Source: a virus
IMG/VR virus record: IMGVR_UViG_3300032561_000023
Location: 1 to 61,592 of that record
DNA length: 61,592 nucleotides
Strand: one strand, 5' to 3'
This document shows positions 38,213 to 46,393 of the stretch, one piece after another; position 1 is the stretch's first letter; the number at the start of each line of letters is the position of its first letter. The notes under the pieces were generated by a model, which was not told where the DNA came from, made no database searches, and saw only the letters and a program-made list of their open reading frames with translations. A program made the translations under genes and the position numbers.

Positions 38213-38242
38213 TTGACCCCTGTAATAAAAGTGTTATATACT
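38213..38242 (+). promoter_or_regulatory. Sigma70-like promoter for the dNMP kinase gene
   Basis: TTGACC (38213-38218), 18-base spacer, TATACT (38237-38242). The start site would fall near 38249, giving a ~17-base leader with AGGGG. The promoter overlaps the inverted repeat at 38217-38259. Confidence 0.65.
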
Positions 38243-38259
38243 AGCACTACTTACAGGGG
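38217..38259 (+). promoter_or_regulatory. Hairpin sequestering the dNMP kinase ribosome-binding site
   Basis: CCCCTGTAA (38217-38225) pairs perfectly with TTACAGGGG (38251-38259). Inside it, 38230-38236 can pair with 38242-38248. The right arm contains the Shine-Dalgarno AGGGG. Only RNAs reading through from gp13 carry both arms; RNA from the sigma70-like promoter lacks the left arm. Confidence 0.6.
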
Positions 38260-38265
38260 ATTCTT

Positions 38266-38976
38266 ATGATTATTGGTGTATGCGGTTTTATCGGTTCTGG
38301 CAAAGATACTATTGCCGATTACTTAACTAACTTTCACGGTTTTCGACGAGAATCCTTTGCAAATAGTCTTAAAGATGCAGTAAGCTATGTGTTTGGCTGG
38401 GATCGAACCATGTTAGAAGGACGCACAAAACAAGCCCGTGAATGGCGCGAACAAGTTGATCCATGGTGGGCAGAACGCTTAAACATGCCTAATTTAACAC
38501 CACGTTGGGTATTACAATACTGGGGCACTGAAGTTTGTCGCAAGGCTTTCCATGACGATATTTGGATTGCTTCATTAGAGAATAAACTACGCAACTCGAA
38601 AGATGACATAGTCATTAGTGACTGCCGTTTTCCTAATGAAATTGCTAGTATTAAAAAAGCGGGCGGCATTGTTATTCGTGTGAAACGTGGTCCGGAACCT
38701 GCATGGTACAATGATGCCGCTGATATGAATGCCGGCGACAAGTGTATGAATTGGATGCTAGCTAAGACTAGAATGGAAAAACTAGGAATTCATGCTAGTG
38801 AAACAGCATGGGTCGGCACTAAGTTTGATTATGTGTTTTCTAATGATTCTAGCATAGACGATTTATATACTCAGATAAAAACTCTTATAAATCCGGAACA
38901 AGATCCCCTTGTCGCCATTGAACGCCTTCTCGATGAAGAACCCGTTGACAATTGGCACACACGGATTTTAGATTAA
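38266..38976 (+). CDS. 1: Deoxynucleoside monophosphate kinase (T4 gp1-like)
   Basis: 236 residues, close to T4 gp1 (241). The P-loop is GFIGSGKDT at residues 7-15. Following segments, FANSLKDAVSYVFGWDRTML and TPRWVLQYWGTEVCRKAFHD, with IVISDCRFPNEIASIKKAGG, are characteristic of the phage dNMP kinase family, which phosphorylates dTMP, dGMP and modified dCMP for phage DNA synthesis. It has its own sigma70-like promoter and a probable hairpin block on late translation, fitting an early nucleotide-metabolism gene embedded among late genes. Its 3' end overlaps the convergent HNH gene by about 92 bases. Confidence 0.9.
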   Translation: MIIGVCGFIGSGKDTIADYLTNFHGFRRESFANSLKDAVSYVFGWDRTMLEGRTKQAREWREQVDPWWAERLNMPNLTPRWVLQYWGTEVCRKAFHDDIWIASLENKLRNSKDDIVISDCRFPNEIASIKKAGGIVIRVKRGPEPAWYNDAADMNAGDKCMNWMLAKTRMEKLGIHASETAWVGTKFDYVFSNDSSIDDLYTQIKTLINPEQDPLVAIERLLDEEPVDNWHTRILD

Positions 38977-39211
38977 CAAATTTACAATTATCTAAATTTC
39001 CATCAACGTGGAACACATTGAATACTTCTTTATGCGGGCTTTTAAACCCGCATTTGTCGCAAGTATTTTTTAGTTTATATCCAGCTTGTTGCCATCTAGG
39101 CAATTTAACACCTCGTAAGCAATTACCGCACATGCTCCTATAATAAGCCTGTCCGTTTTTATAATAATTGATAGCTACAGGTGCTCTTCCGCACGAACAT
39201 AATGGTCTCAT
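38885..39211 (-). CDS. HNH-type endonuclease-like zinc protein
   Basis: 108 residues on the minus strand. Paired cysteines at 5/7, 28/31, 51/54 and 85/88 suggest two zinc sites. The C-terminal half reads as an HNH-like beta-beta-alpha-metal unit: CDKCGF (51-56), FHVDGN (67-72), Asn80 and CANCQRVLH (85-93). The usual first His-His pair is Phe-His here, so the active site may be atypical. It lies in the only large gap between two plus-strand genes and overlaps the dNMP kinase 3' end, the usual way free-standing homing endonucleases settle in T4-like genomes. TAAATA ends four bases before its ATG, with no Shine-Dalgarno sequence. Confidence 0.72.
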   Translation of the reverse strand: MRPLCSCGRAPVAINYYKNGQAYYRSMCGNCLRGVKLPRWQQAGYKLKNTCDKCGFKSPHKEVFNVFHVDGNLDNCKFVNLKSVCANCQRVLHREGVQWRQGDLVPDL

Positions 39212-39215
39212 ATTT

Positions 39216-39221
39216 TATTTA
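39216..39221 (-). promoter_or_regulatory. Late promoter box abutting the HNH gene start
   Basis: The minus strand reads TTAAATAAAAT then ATG. The box ends four bases from the start codon, and no ribosome-binding site is visible. It has the same layout as the boxes before gp14 and gp17. Confidence 0.55.
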
Positions 39222-39249
39222 AGCCTTTTTAGAGCCTTTTTATAGGCTT
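39222..39249. repeat. Direct repeat AGCCTTTTTA with inverted AGGCTT
   Basis: AGCCTTTTTA occurs at 39222-39231 and 39233-39242, and AGGCT (39244-39248) can pair with AGCCT of either copy. It could be a weak bidirectional terminator between the HNH and sheath genes, but the stem is only five pairs. Confidence 0.3.
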
Positions 39250-39277
39250 ATATAAGCGTTGTTTTACCAAAATGCCA

Positions 39278-39283
39278 TAAATA
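39278..39283 (+). promoter_or_regulatory. Late promoter box for the tail sheath gene
   Basis: CATAAATACA lies 32 bases before the sheath ATG at 39316. A GGAG ribosome-binding site sits between them (39304-39307), so this transcript would have a normal leader. Confidence 0.55.
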
Positions 39284-39315
39284 CATTAAGAACATGTACT
39301 CATGGAGATAACACA

Positions 39316-42300
39316 ATGGCTCAACTAAATTCACCTGGCGTAAGCGTAACCGTAGTAAACGAAAGTTTCTACACTCCCGGCGCACCAGGTACTGTACCTT
39401 TAATCGTCGTTGCTACGCAAGCAAACAAAATGAATTCGGCTGGAACAGGTACTGCTCCAGGAACCCTAGAAGCAAATGCTGGTCAAGTATACTTGTTAAC
39501 AAGTCAAATGGACTTGGGCAACACATTCGGTATTCCTTACTTCCAAACTGATGCAGAAAATAATCCAGTTAACGCAGGTGAATTAAACGAATATGGTCTA
39601 CAAGCCGCTTATAGTTTTTTAGGCGTTAGTAATCAAGCATACGTTGTACGTGCAGACATTGACACTAGTCAACTTATTGGTACAGCTACAATTCCAACTG
39701 GTTCGCCAGTTGACGGAACATATTGGTGGGATACTGCAACAACTAGTTTTGGTATTTTCCAATGGAACGGAAGTGCTCCAACAGCTACAAACGGACAAAC
39801 TTTTGTTAACCAAATTCCAACAGTAATTAATGCAGGTTCAGGTTTATATAACACTGGAACGTATGCTCCATTACCAAGTTTTGGTGCTGTAGGATCTTAT
39901 GCGATTGTTACAGCTACAACACTTGCAACTCTATGGTACAAACAATATAATACAGCAAGTGATGGTACAGGCGGCACAACTGCTGGTGCAAGCACAGCAG
40001 GTATATGGGTACAGGTTGGTTCGACTGCTTGGACTGCAAGTATGCCAACAGTTACAAGTAGCGTTGCTTCAACTAGTGCAACTATTTCAAGTGGCGATAC
40101 ATTGATTGTTAACGGTTATACTGTTACTGGTGCAACTACATTCGGTGGCTTAGTTACAGCACTAGGATCACATGTTACTGGTGTTACAGCAAGCGTACAA
40201 AACGGTTATTTGAATTTATATTCAACTGGTGTTGCAATTACACTAGGCGGTACATTAACTAGTACAAATAAAATTATCAGTGCAGGAACTTATAATGCAC
40301 CAGCATTAGCAATTTCTCCACACTATACTGTTCCACAATGGGCAGGTAGTTATTCAAGTGGTGTTTTAACTCCAGGATCAACTTACCCAACAGGTAGTAT
40401 TTGGATTAAAACAACTCCAGTAAACTTAGGTGCAAACTGGGATATTGAAAAATATAACGCATCTACAGCTAGCTGGATTCGTCAAACGATTTCAGCATTG
40501 TATGGTAGCAACCAGGCCGCTATGGCCGCATTAGACCCAACAGGTGGCGGTATTAATATTCCAGTTGGCCAAATCTATGTAAAATACAATGATGACGAGT
40601 TGACTAACCCAACTTATGCAAACTTTAAAATTTATCAACGTCTATCAACTGGTGTAACTAGCTCAACTTCAAATGCAATAACAGCAAGTACATTTACATC
40701 TGGTACATATACATTCACTATTTCATCAAGCCAAGTTGGTACAGCAGTATTGCCAAGCTATGCAACTGTAAGTTTCACAGCAGTTGGTAATGCAACAACT
40801 GACTCTCAAGCATTAACAACAGCGATTAACAACGCAGTAGTTTCATTAGGCAACGTTGTAGCAAGTGTAACAAGTCTAAATCAAATTGTATTAACACATA
40901 CACAAGGTGGTGATATTAGATTACAAGACGGCACAGGAACACCAATTGGTAAAATCTTTACTGTTGGAACAAATAGTGCTTTCTACGCAGACCCAACAGG
41001 AACTGCAAACTACTATATTATCACAGCTTGGGCAAGTGCTACATCAACAGGTACAGCACTAGTAACTCCTTCAGCAACTGCTCCAACAACAACTCCAGCT
41101 AACGGAACATTGTGGTATAACAGTTCTGTAAGCGATGTGGACATCTTAGTTAACGATGGTTCACATTGGAGAGGTTATGCTAGTACTGCTGGTAAAGTTG
41201 TAGTTAACCAAGGTGTTGGTTATACTAACGGTTACTCACAAACTGATGCCAACGGTCCAATTATCAGCGCAACACAACCAACAACAAACAGTTCAGGTGG
41301 TGTATTACAGCACGGTGATTTGTGGATTAACACAAGCAATTTACAAGCCTGGCCACAAATTTATCGTTATAACTTCTTAACAAAAGCATGGGTGTTGATT
41401 GATACTACAGATCACACAACAAGTAACGGTATTATTTTTGCCGATGCACGTTGGAGTGACCAAAACAATAATTCAGTTGGTGCAAAAACTGGAATGGAAG
41501 CACCTGATGCAATCACAACATTATTAACAACCGACTTTGTTGATTTTGACACTCCGAATGCACAGTTATATCCAAAAGGTACATTGTTATTCAACCTACG
41601 TCGTAGCAGTTTTAATGTAAAACGTTATGTAACTAACTATGTTAATACTCAAGCATACAATACGAACTTATCAGGTACACCATTGATGACATCATATTAT
41701 CCAGATTCATGGGTAACTGATGCCGCAAATGATTATAAGGGCCGTGGAGTATTTGGAACACACGCTCAACGAGCAGTGGTTGTACAAGCACTCAACGCTT
41801 TAATTGAAAATAATCAACAAATTCGTGACGAAGATAGTCGTGTATTTGACATCATTGCATGTCCAGGTTATTTAGAAACATTACCAGCATTGGTAAGTCT
41901 AAACAATGATCGTGGGTTGTTATCATTCATTATTGCAGATGCTCCAGCACATTTACAACCCGATGCAACAAGTTTAAGCAATTGGGGTAATAATGTGAAA
42001 AATGCTCCTGTTGACGGATGGGACGGATTAGTAACGACAGATGCTAATTCAGCAGTTTATTATCCATGGGGCTTAACAACAGACTTGTTAGGTAATAACA
42101 TTGTTGTTCCTCCAAGTCACATTATGTTACGTACTATTGCATTAAGCGACAATGTTGCTTATCCTTGGTTTGCTCCAGCAGGTGTACGTCGTGGTGGTGT
42201 AACTAATGCAAGTAGCGTAGGTTATGTTGATGCAACAACTGGTGAATTCAATACAGTTGCATTGAACACAGGACAACGTGACACATTAGCTAGCATCCAC

Positions 42301-42705
42301 GTAAACCCAATTACATACATTGGTGGAGTTGGTCTAGTAACTTATGGACAGTACACACGTCAATTGGTTGCAAGTAGTTTAGATCGTATCAACGTTGCAC
42401 GTTTAGTAATTTACTTACGTTACAAGTTGAATGCTATTTCTAAACCATACATTTTTGAACCAAACGATACAATTACCCGTAACGAAATTAAACAAGAAAT
42501 TGAAAAATTATTGCTTAACTTAACGGCTGAACGTGCTCTATACGACTACCTAGTAGTTTGCGACACTTCAAACAACACACCAAGCAGAATCGATGCTAAT
42601 GAGTTATACGTTGACATTGCTATTGAGCCAGTCAAGTCAGTTGAATTCATTTACATTCCATTACGCTTAGAAAACACTGGCGCTATTGCTGGGTTGAGCA
42701 AATAA
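39316..42705 (+). CDS. 18: Contractile tail sheath protein gp18
   Basis: 1129 residues from the ATG at 39316, which has GGAG eight bases upstream; an open extension to 39259 lacks such a site. The N-terminus MAQLNSPGVSVTVVNESFYT with GTVPLIVVATQANK is the usual T4-like sheath start. The C-terminal ~380 residues hold the conserved sheath domain: FDIIACPGYLETLPALVSL, then IMLRTIALSDNVAYPWFAPA, GVRRGGVTNASSVGY, an INVARLVIYLRYKLN helix and VEFIYIPLRLENTGAIAGL. It is far longer than T4 gp18 (659 residues). The extra length is a central Thr/Ser-rich region (~residues 130-720) with fibre-like motifs such as GTLWYNSS and HGDLWINTSNL, probably displayed on the sheath surface. Confidence 0.93.
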   Translation: MAQLNSPGVSVTVVNESFYTPGAPGTVPLIVVATQANKMNSAGTGTAPGTLEANAGQVYLLTSQMDLGNTFGIPYFQTDAENNPVNAGELNEYGLQAAYSFLGVSNQAYVVRADIDTSQLIGTATIPTGSPVDGTYWWDTATTSFGIFQWNGSAPTATNGQTFVNQIPTVINAGSGLYNTGTYAPLPSFGAVGSYAIVTATTLATLWYKQYNTASDGTGGTTAGASTAGIWVQVGSTAWTASMPTVTSSVASTSATISSGDTLIVNGYTVTGATTFGGLVTALGSHVTGVTASVQNGYLNLYSTGVAITLGGTLTSTNKIISAGTYNAPALAISPHYTVPQWAGSYSSGVLTPGSTYPTGSIWIKTTPVNLGANWDIEKYNASTASWIRQTISALYGSNQAAMAALDPTGGGINIPVGQIYVKYNDDELTNPTYANFKIYQRLSTGVTSSTSNAITASTFTSGTYTFTISSSQVGTAVLPSYATVSFTAVGNATTDSQALTTAINNAVVSLGNVVASVTSLNQIVLTHTQGGDIRLQDGTGTPIGKIFTVGTNSAFYADPTGTANYYIITAWASATSTGTALVTPSATAPTTTPANGTLWYNSSVSDVDILVNDGSHWRGYASTAGKVVVNQGVGYTNGYSQTDANGPIISATQPTTNSSGGVLQHGDLWINTSNLQAWPQIYRYNFLTKAWVLIDTTDHTTSNGIIFADARWSDQNNNSVGAKTGMEAPDAITTLLTTDFVDFDTPNAQLYPKGTLLFNLRRSSFNVKRYVTNYVNTQAYNTNLSGTPLMTSYYPDSWVTDAANDYKGRGVFGTHAQRAVVVQALNALIENNQQIRDEDSRVFDIIACPGYLETLPALVSLNNDRGLLSFIIADAPAHLQPDATSLSNWGNNVKNAPVDGWDGLVTTDANSAVYYPWGLTTDLLGNNIVVPPSHIMLRTIALSDNVAYPWFAPAGVRRGGVTNASSVGYVDATTGEFNTVALNTGQRDTLASIHVNPITYIGGVGLVTYGQYTRQLVASSLDRINVARLVIYLRYKLNAISKPYIFEPNDTITRNEIKQEIEKLLLNLTAERALYDYLVVCDTSNNTPSRIDANELYVDIAIEPVKSVEFIYIPLRLENTGAIAGLSK

Positions 42706-42715
42706 GGAGACATAA

Positions 42716-43351
42716 ATGGCAATTGCGGCACTTTCAAATTTTACAGTACCACTAGCAAGTGATCAAAGCGCGGCTTCACAAGGCATGTTAATGCCTAAGT
42801 TGAAGTATCGTTTTAGAATTAACTTTGAAAACTTTGGTGTAAGTACTCCAACAACCGAACTAACTAAACAAGTTGCTGAAGCGGCTCGTCCAAGTGTTGA
42901 ATTCGAAGATCAAAAGATTGATATCTACAACAGTATCATTCACTACGCTGGAAAACCTAAGTGGAAACCACTTACAGTTAAACTACGTGATGATGTTACT
43001 GGTGCAGTTAGCAAGTTGGTCGGCGAACAAAATCAGAAACAATTTGACTTCTTTGAACAAAGTTCAGCGGCCGCGGCTGGTGATTACAAGTTCACAATGC
43101 GTATTGAAATGCTTGACGGTGGTAATGGATCTAACACACCTAACGTTCTTGAAACATGGGAACTATATGGTTGCTACGTCCAGCAAACAAACTGGCAAGA
43201 ATTAAAGTACAGTGAACAAGGTCCTGTTATGATTGACTTAACAATTCAGTTTGATAATGCAGTACAAACTGATCCAGTTCCAGCAATTGGCGCTCCTAAA
43301 TCAGTGATGATTCCAGGTGCCGCTAGTGGTAAGAACGCAATCGGTTCATAA
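42716..43351 (+). CDS. 19: Tail tube protein gp19
   Basis: 211 residues with AAGGAGAC upstream, 10 bases after the sheath stop. The T4-like tube pattern is clear: LMPKLKYRFRINFENFGVST, TKQVAEAARPSVEFEDQKID, IYNSIIHYAGKPKWKPLTVK, then WELYGCYVQQTNWQELKYSE and VMIDLTIQFDNAVQ. It forms the stacked hexameric rings of the inner tail tube. It is a little longer than T4 gp19 (163 residues) owing to N- and C-terminal extensions. A strong terminator follows, ending the sheath-tube unit. Confidence 0.92.
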   Translation: MAIAALSNFTVPLASDQSAASQGMLMPKLKYRFRINFENFGVSTPTTELTKQVAEAARPSVEFEDQKIDIYNSIIHYAGKPKWKPLTVKLRDDVTGAVSKLVGEQNQKQFDFFEQSSAAAAGDYKFTMRIEMLDGGNGSNTPNVLETWELYGCYVQQTNWQELKYSEQGPVMIDLTIQFDNAVQTDPVPAIGAPKSVMIPGAASGKNAIGS

Positions 43352-43355
43352 TATT

Positions 43356-43378
43356 AAGCCTACGCAAGTAGGCTTTTT
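43356..43378 (+). terminator. Intrinsic terminator after tail tube gene
   Basis: Stem AAGCCTAC/GTAGGCTT of eight pairs closes a GCAA tetraloop and runs into TTTTT. It lies five bases after the gp19 stop. Confidence 0.85.
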
Positions 43379-43415
43379 ATTGACTATTCATTAAATACGC
43401 AGTTTACTATTTAAA

Positions 43416-43421
43416 TAAATA
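43416..43421 (+). promoter_or_regulatory. Late promoter box abutting the tube-like gene start
   Basis: The sequence TTAAATAAATAATAGT precedes the ATG at 43427. The second TAAATA ends five bases upstream, and no Shine-Dalgarno sequence is present. Another TAAATA lies at 43392-43397, both downstream of the terminator. Confidence 0.6.
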
Positions 43422-43426
43422 ATAGT

Positions 43427-44434
43427 ATGGCCTTTACATCTAACCGCAATTTACAAGCAAACAACGAGCTTTTTCTAAAAGATTATCAACACGCGGCTCG
43501 TGTGTTCTCCGACGACCAGTTTAGGCTTGCTCCTAAACAAAAATTTCTATTCCATGTTGCATTTGGCATCAATAGCTCAACTGTTTATAATTTAAATTTA
43601 ATTCAGCGTTACGGTAAAGAAATTAATATGTTAGTAAAAAGTGTTGACTTACCACACTTTACTATCAAAACTGATATGGTAAATCAGTATAACAGAAAGA
43701 AACAAATTCAGTACATGCATGAACCTATGGAAATAGGAATTAAATTTCATGATGATAATATGGGATTAATTAATGCGTTGTGGCAAAATTATTACAATTA
43801 TTACTACGCAGATCCAACTAGTGCATCGGTACAAGGTGCATACGAAAGAACTGCGACACAAAATTCTAACTATATTCCAACAGCATATGGTTTAGATAAC
43901 GGAAGCACGATTCCATTTTTTAGTTATATTAAAATTTATCAAATGGCTAGACACGAGTATGTTCAATATACATTGTCTAATCCAATTATCAGTAGTTGGA
44001 ATCATAATCGATTAGATTATAGCCAAGGAAATCAAACGCATGAGTTTGATATGAAGTTAAAGTATGAAGCTGTAAGTTACAATGTTGGTTCTGTAGATCC
44101 TGATAAAGATCCTTCTGGAGGCGTCGAAGGGTTTGGCGATACACATTATGATCACACACATAGTCCATTATATGGTGTTAATCCAGACCCAACTGTTAAC
44201 AGTCCAAGTTTCGTAGAAGCATTAGATGTTAGATCTAATGCTCCTGGTTTTCTTGATAGTGTAATAACACAAATCAATACATATCAAAATACTCAACAAC
44301 CGATTAGTGCAAATGGTACTAGCGGAATTACTAGCCCTAATCCATATAATAATGCAAGCGGACTTAGTGGATTTAGTTTTCCAATGAGCAACACCGATAG
44401 CAACACAACTCTTGCAACTCAACGAAAAAAGTAA
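43427..44434 (+). CDS. Tail-tube-like virion protein (gp19/gp54 type)
   Basis: 335 residues. The N-terminus (NNELFLKDYQHAARVFSDDQ, then LAPKQKFLFHVAFGINSS) and the segment LVKSVDLPHFTIKTDMVNQY with NRKKQIQYMHEPMEIGIKFH resemble a tube-protein fold, in which a strand-rich domain carries a VDLP-type loop. ALWQNYYNYYYADP and the HEFDMKLKYEAVSYNVG strand also fit. Homologues of this type occur in marine T4-like phages as virion proteins. It could be the baseplate-tube initiator (gp54-like) or a second tube component. The last ~110 residues are a Gly/Asn/Ser-rich tail. It begins a new transcription unit after the gp19 terminator. Confidence 0.6.
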   Translation: MAFTSNRNLQANNELFLKDYQHAARVFSDDQFRLAPKQKFLFHVAFGINSSTVYNLNLIQRYGKEINMLVKSVDLPHFTIKTDMVNQYNRKKQIQYMHEPMEIGIKFHDDNMGLINALWQNYYNYYYADPTSASVQGAYERTATQNSNYIPTAYGLDNGSTIPFFSYIKIYQMARHEYVQYTLSNPIISSWNHNRLDYSQGNQTHEFDMKLKYEAVSYNVGSVDPDKDPSGGVEGFGDTHYDHTHSPLYGVNPDPTVNSPSFVEALDVRSNAPGFLDSVITQINTYQNTQQPISANGTSGITSPNPYNNASGLSGFSFPMSNTDSNTTLATQRKK

Positions 44435-44443
44435 GGAAATAAC

Positions 44444-44809
44444 ATGATTGGAAATTTACCTGCAACACAGCAGAATGGTTCAGTAACCGTCAAAACATTC
44501 TTCGATACTTATTTTAATACTCCCGTAAGTTTTCCTGCTGTAGAAATAGACGCAACTGTTGCATTTTTTGTTAAACGTGGGTTTGATTATACAAGTGCTA
44601 GTAGTACTGCAATTATTTTATTAAATCAATCAAGAGTAGAAAATGTCAGTGTCTTTACTTTACTAGACAAACTAAAAAGTTTGACAGACGTACAACTTAG
44701 TCAAGTAGTGGCACAAGTACTAAACGCTTACAGAGAAAATACTAGCCTATTAGGTTTTAGAACATCTGTATCCACCGATACTTTTGAAGCCCGCAATATT
44801 TTAATATAA
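44444..44809 (+). CDS. Small conserved tail-region protein, unknown function
   Basis: 121 residues, ten bases after the previous stop, with AAGGAA upstream. Text such as VKTFFDTYFNTPVSFPAVEI, FVKRGFDYTSASSTAIILLN and LSQVVAQVLNAYRENTSLLG predicts a mainly helical globular protein. Its position between a tube-like protein and gp4 and its small size suggest a tail or head assembly factor. I recall similar proteins in marine T4-like phages without a known function. No enzymatic motif is visible. Confidence 0.65.
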   Translation: MIGNLPATQQNGSVTVKTFFDTYFNTPVSFPAVEIDATVAFFVKRGFDYTSASSTAIILLNQSRVENVSVFTLLDKLKSLTDVQLSQVVAQVLNAYRENTSLLGFRTSVSTDTFEARNILI

Positions 44810-44810
44810 T

Positions 44811-45236
44811 ATGGCAAAGTTCGCACGTGGCAAATTTAACATGAAGCACCCAGACAAGTATGTTGGTACTAAATTGCCAACATATAGAAGTAGCTGGGAA
44901 TGGAGCTTTATGAATTTTTGCGATAATAACGAAAACGTGCAAAAATGGGCAAGCGAAGCCGTACAAATTCCCTATAGAGATCCGTTAACTGACAGACAAA
45001 CAGTCTATGTACCCGATTTCTTCATTCAATATGTTGACCGTAATAATCGTGTTATTACAGAGTTGATAGAAATTAAACCAGCAAGTCAGACAATTTTAGA
45101 ACGTGTTGGTAAAAATAAATTCAATCAAGCACAGTTTGTAAAAAATCAAGCCAAATGGGCGGCGGCTGGGCTTTGGTGTAGACAGCAAGGCATACAATTC
45201 AGAATCCTTAATGAAAATGATATCTTCCATCAATAA
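44811..45236 (+). CDS. 4: Head completion protein gp4
   Basis: 141 residues (T4 gp4: 150). The first part, MAKFARGKFNMKHPDKYVGT, then YRSSWEWSFMNFCDNNENVQ, is typical of this family. A nuclease-like PD-(D/E)xK pattern follows: Pro68-Asp69 in VYVPDFFIQY, then Glu87-Ile-Lys89 in ELIEIKP, with Glu30 upstream. In T4, gp4 is needed to finish filled heads, and its fold resembles small endonucleases. It starts one base after the preceding stop and lacks a clear ribosome-binding site, so translation is probably coupled. Confidence 0.88.
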   Translation: MAKFARGKFNMKHPDKYVGTKLPTYRSSWEWSFMNFCDNNENVQKWASEAVQIPYRDPLTDRQTVYVPDFFIQYVDRNNRVITELIEIKPASQTILERVGKNKFNQAQFVKNQAKWAAAGLWCRQQGIQFRILNENDIFHQ

Positions 45237-45253
45237 GTAGGATAAGTAATGTT

Positions 45254-45736
45254 ATGACTAAAAAACTTGAAGAAATCCTAAACTTACCTGAAAGCAAGAA
45301 AATTGTTAAGCAGGAAGAAAAAGAACAGAAAAAAGCTGAATTAGCACAACCATTTATTCGCGATATGAGCGAGTACGATAAAATATCAGCGGCCCTTCCA
45401 CAAGTAAAAGGTTTGGGTGATGCCGGTGATGCCGAGCTTGATGACCTGGCTAAAAAGGCTCAAGATGCTTACGAAGATATTATGGATTTGGGCATGAACG
45501 TTGAAGCTAGATATAGCGGCAGATTGTTTGAAGTTGCGGCTAGTATGCTAGGACATGCTATTAGTGCTAAAAGTGCTAAACTAGACAAAAAGTTAAAAAT
45601 GATCGATTTGCAGTTGAAAAAGCAAAAATTAGACCAAGATAACAGTCAATCCGATGAAGGTGTAACTATTCCAGGAGATGGAGTTATTATCACAGATCGT
45701 AATAGCCTAATAGAAAAATTAAAGAATTTAAAATAA
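45254..45736 (+). CDS. 16: Small terminase subunit gp16
   Basis: 160 residues, close to T4 gp16 (164). N-terminal MTKKLEEILNLPESKKIV, a charged region, then a long helical stretch DDLAKKAQDAYEDIMDLGMN, a central RYSGRLFEVAASMLGHAISA that aligns with the T4 RHMEVFATLMGQM helix, and a coiled-coil LDKKLKMIDLQLKKQK. The C-terminus GVIITDRNSLIEKLKNLK corresponds to the T4 tail that contacts gp17. It recognises and regulates DNA packaging by gp17. The gene lies three genes before gp17 rather than adjacent, because two head-associated genes are inserted. Confidence 0.85.
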   Translation: MTKKLEEILNLPESKKIVKQEEKEQKKAELAQPFIRDMSEYDKISAALPQVKGLGDAGDAELDDLAKKAQDAYEDIMDLGMNVEARYSGRLFEVAASMLGHAISAKSAKLDKKLKMIDLQLKKQKLDQDNSQSDEGVTIPGDGVIITDRNSLIEKLKNLK

Positions 45737-45739
45737 ATA
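45734..45739 (+). promoter_or_regulatory. Late promoter box for the 45758 gene
   Basis: AAATAAATATAG overlaps the gp16 stop codon, 18 bases before the next ATG, with TAGGA between. Same core box as elsewhere. Confidence 0.45.
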
Positions 45740-45757
45740 TAGTACTAGGACCAGACT

Positions 45758-46393
45758 ATGAAATCATACAAAGAATACTTGACCGAAAGCAAGAAAGTTT
45801 ACGAATTTAAAGTAAAAATTGCCGGAGATCACCCAGATAATGCCGTTGAGCAAATTAAAGGCTCACTAGCTCAATTCCATGTTAGTAAAGTTAGCAAAGG
45901 GATGACAACACCAATTCAAGAACGTCACAGCGAATTTCCAGAACATAAAAATGTTGGAATGACTATCTATGATGTAACTACAGATTATCCAGCAACACAG
46001 TTGCAAATACGAGATATGGTAGCTACTGGTTTAGGTGTTACACATAGTCACGTTATTGTTAGAAACATGGCTGAAGAAGCAGAACATGCGTTAAATCACG
46101 AACATGATAAAAAATCTGGTAAAGCATTAGTTGGTACAACACAGGAACCTAGTAACCATGGCGATATGGTTAATGACAAATACAAGTATGATTTGTTAAA
46201 AGAATTAGGTAAAGAAAAACATAATATGACACAAATCAAAGGATTTAACGATCAAATTCTGGCAAATAGCTTGCCTGGTGTGTCAGAAGAATATAAAAAA
46301 GTAAAAGATTTTAACTCAAACAAACAAGGGAATGTCAGCGCAATCGGTACTAAGCAAAACAAACTCCCTGTACTACCTAAGGGAGCAAGATAA
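45758..46393 (+). CDS. Putative prohead/head-associated protein, unknown
   Basis: 211 residues. The N-terminus MKSYKEYLTESKK resembles the short N-terminal helices found on prohead-core and other head-packaged proteins of T4-like phages. The middle (VYEFKVKIAGDHPDNAVEQI, GMTIYDVTTDYPATQLQIRD, GVTHSHVIVRNMAEEAEHAL) reads as a small alpha/beta domain. The C-terminal part is polar and probably disordered. Its stop overlaps the next ATG (TAATG), so the two are coupled, and both lie between the small and large terminase genes. A head-interior role is inferred from position and N-terminus only. Confidence 0.6.
   Translation: MKSYKEYLTESKKVYEFKVKIAGDHPDNAVEQIKGSLAQFHVSKVSKGMTTPIQERHSEFPEHKNVGMTIYDVTTDYPATQLQIRDMVATGLGVTHSHVIVRNMAEEAEHALNHEHDKKSGKALVGTTQEPSNHGDMVNDKYKYDLLKELGKEKHNMTQIKGFNDQILANSLPGVSEEYKKVKDFNSNKQGNVSAIGTKQNKLPVLPKGAR

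Noticed and set aside
39259-39315. Longer sheath N-terminus
   Set aside because: It would overlap the TAAATA box and lacks a ribosome-binding site; MAQLNSPGVS at 39316 is the usual sheath start.
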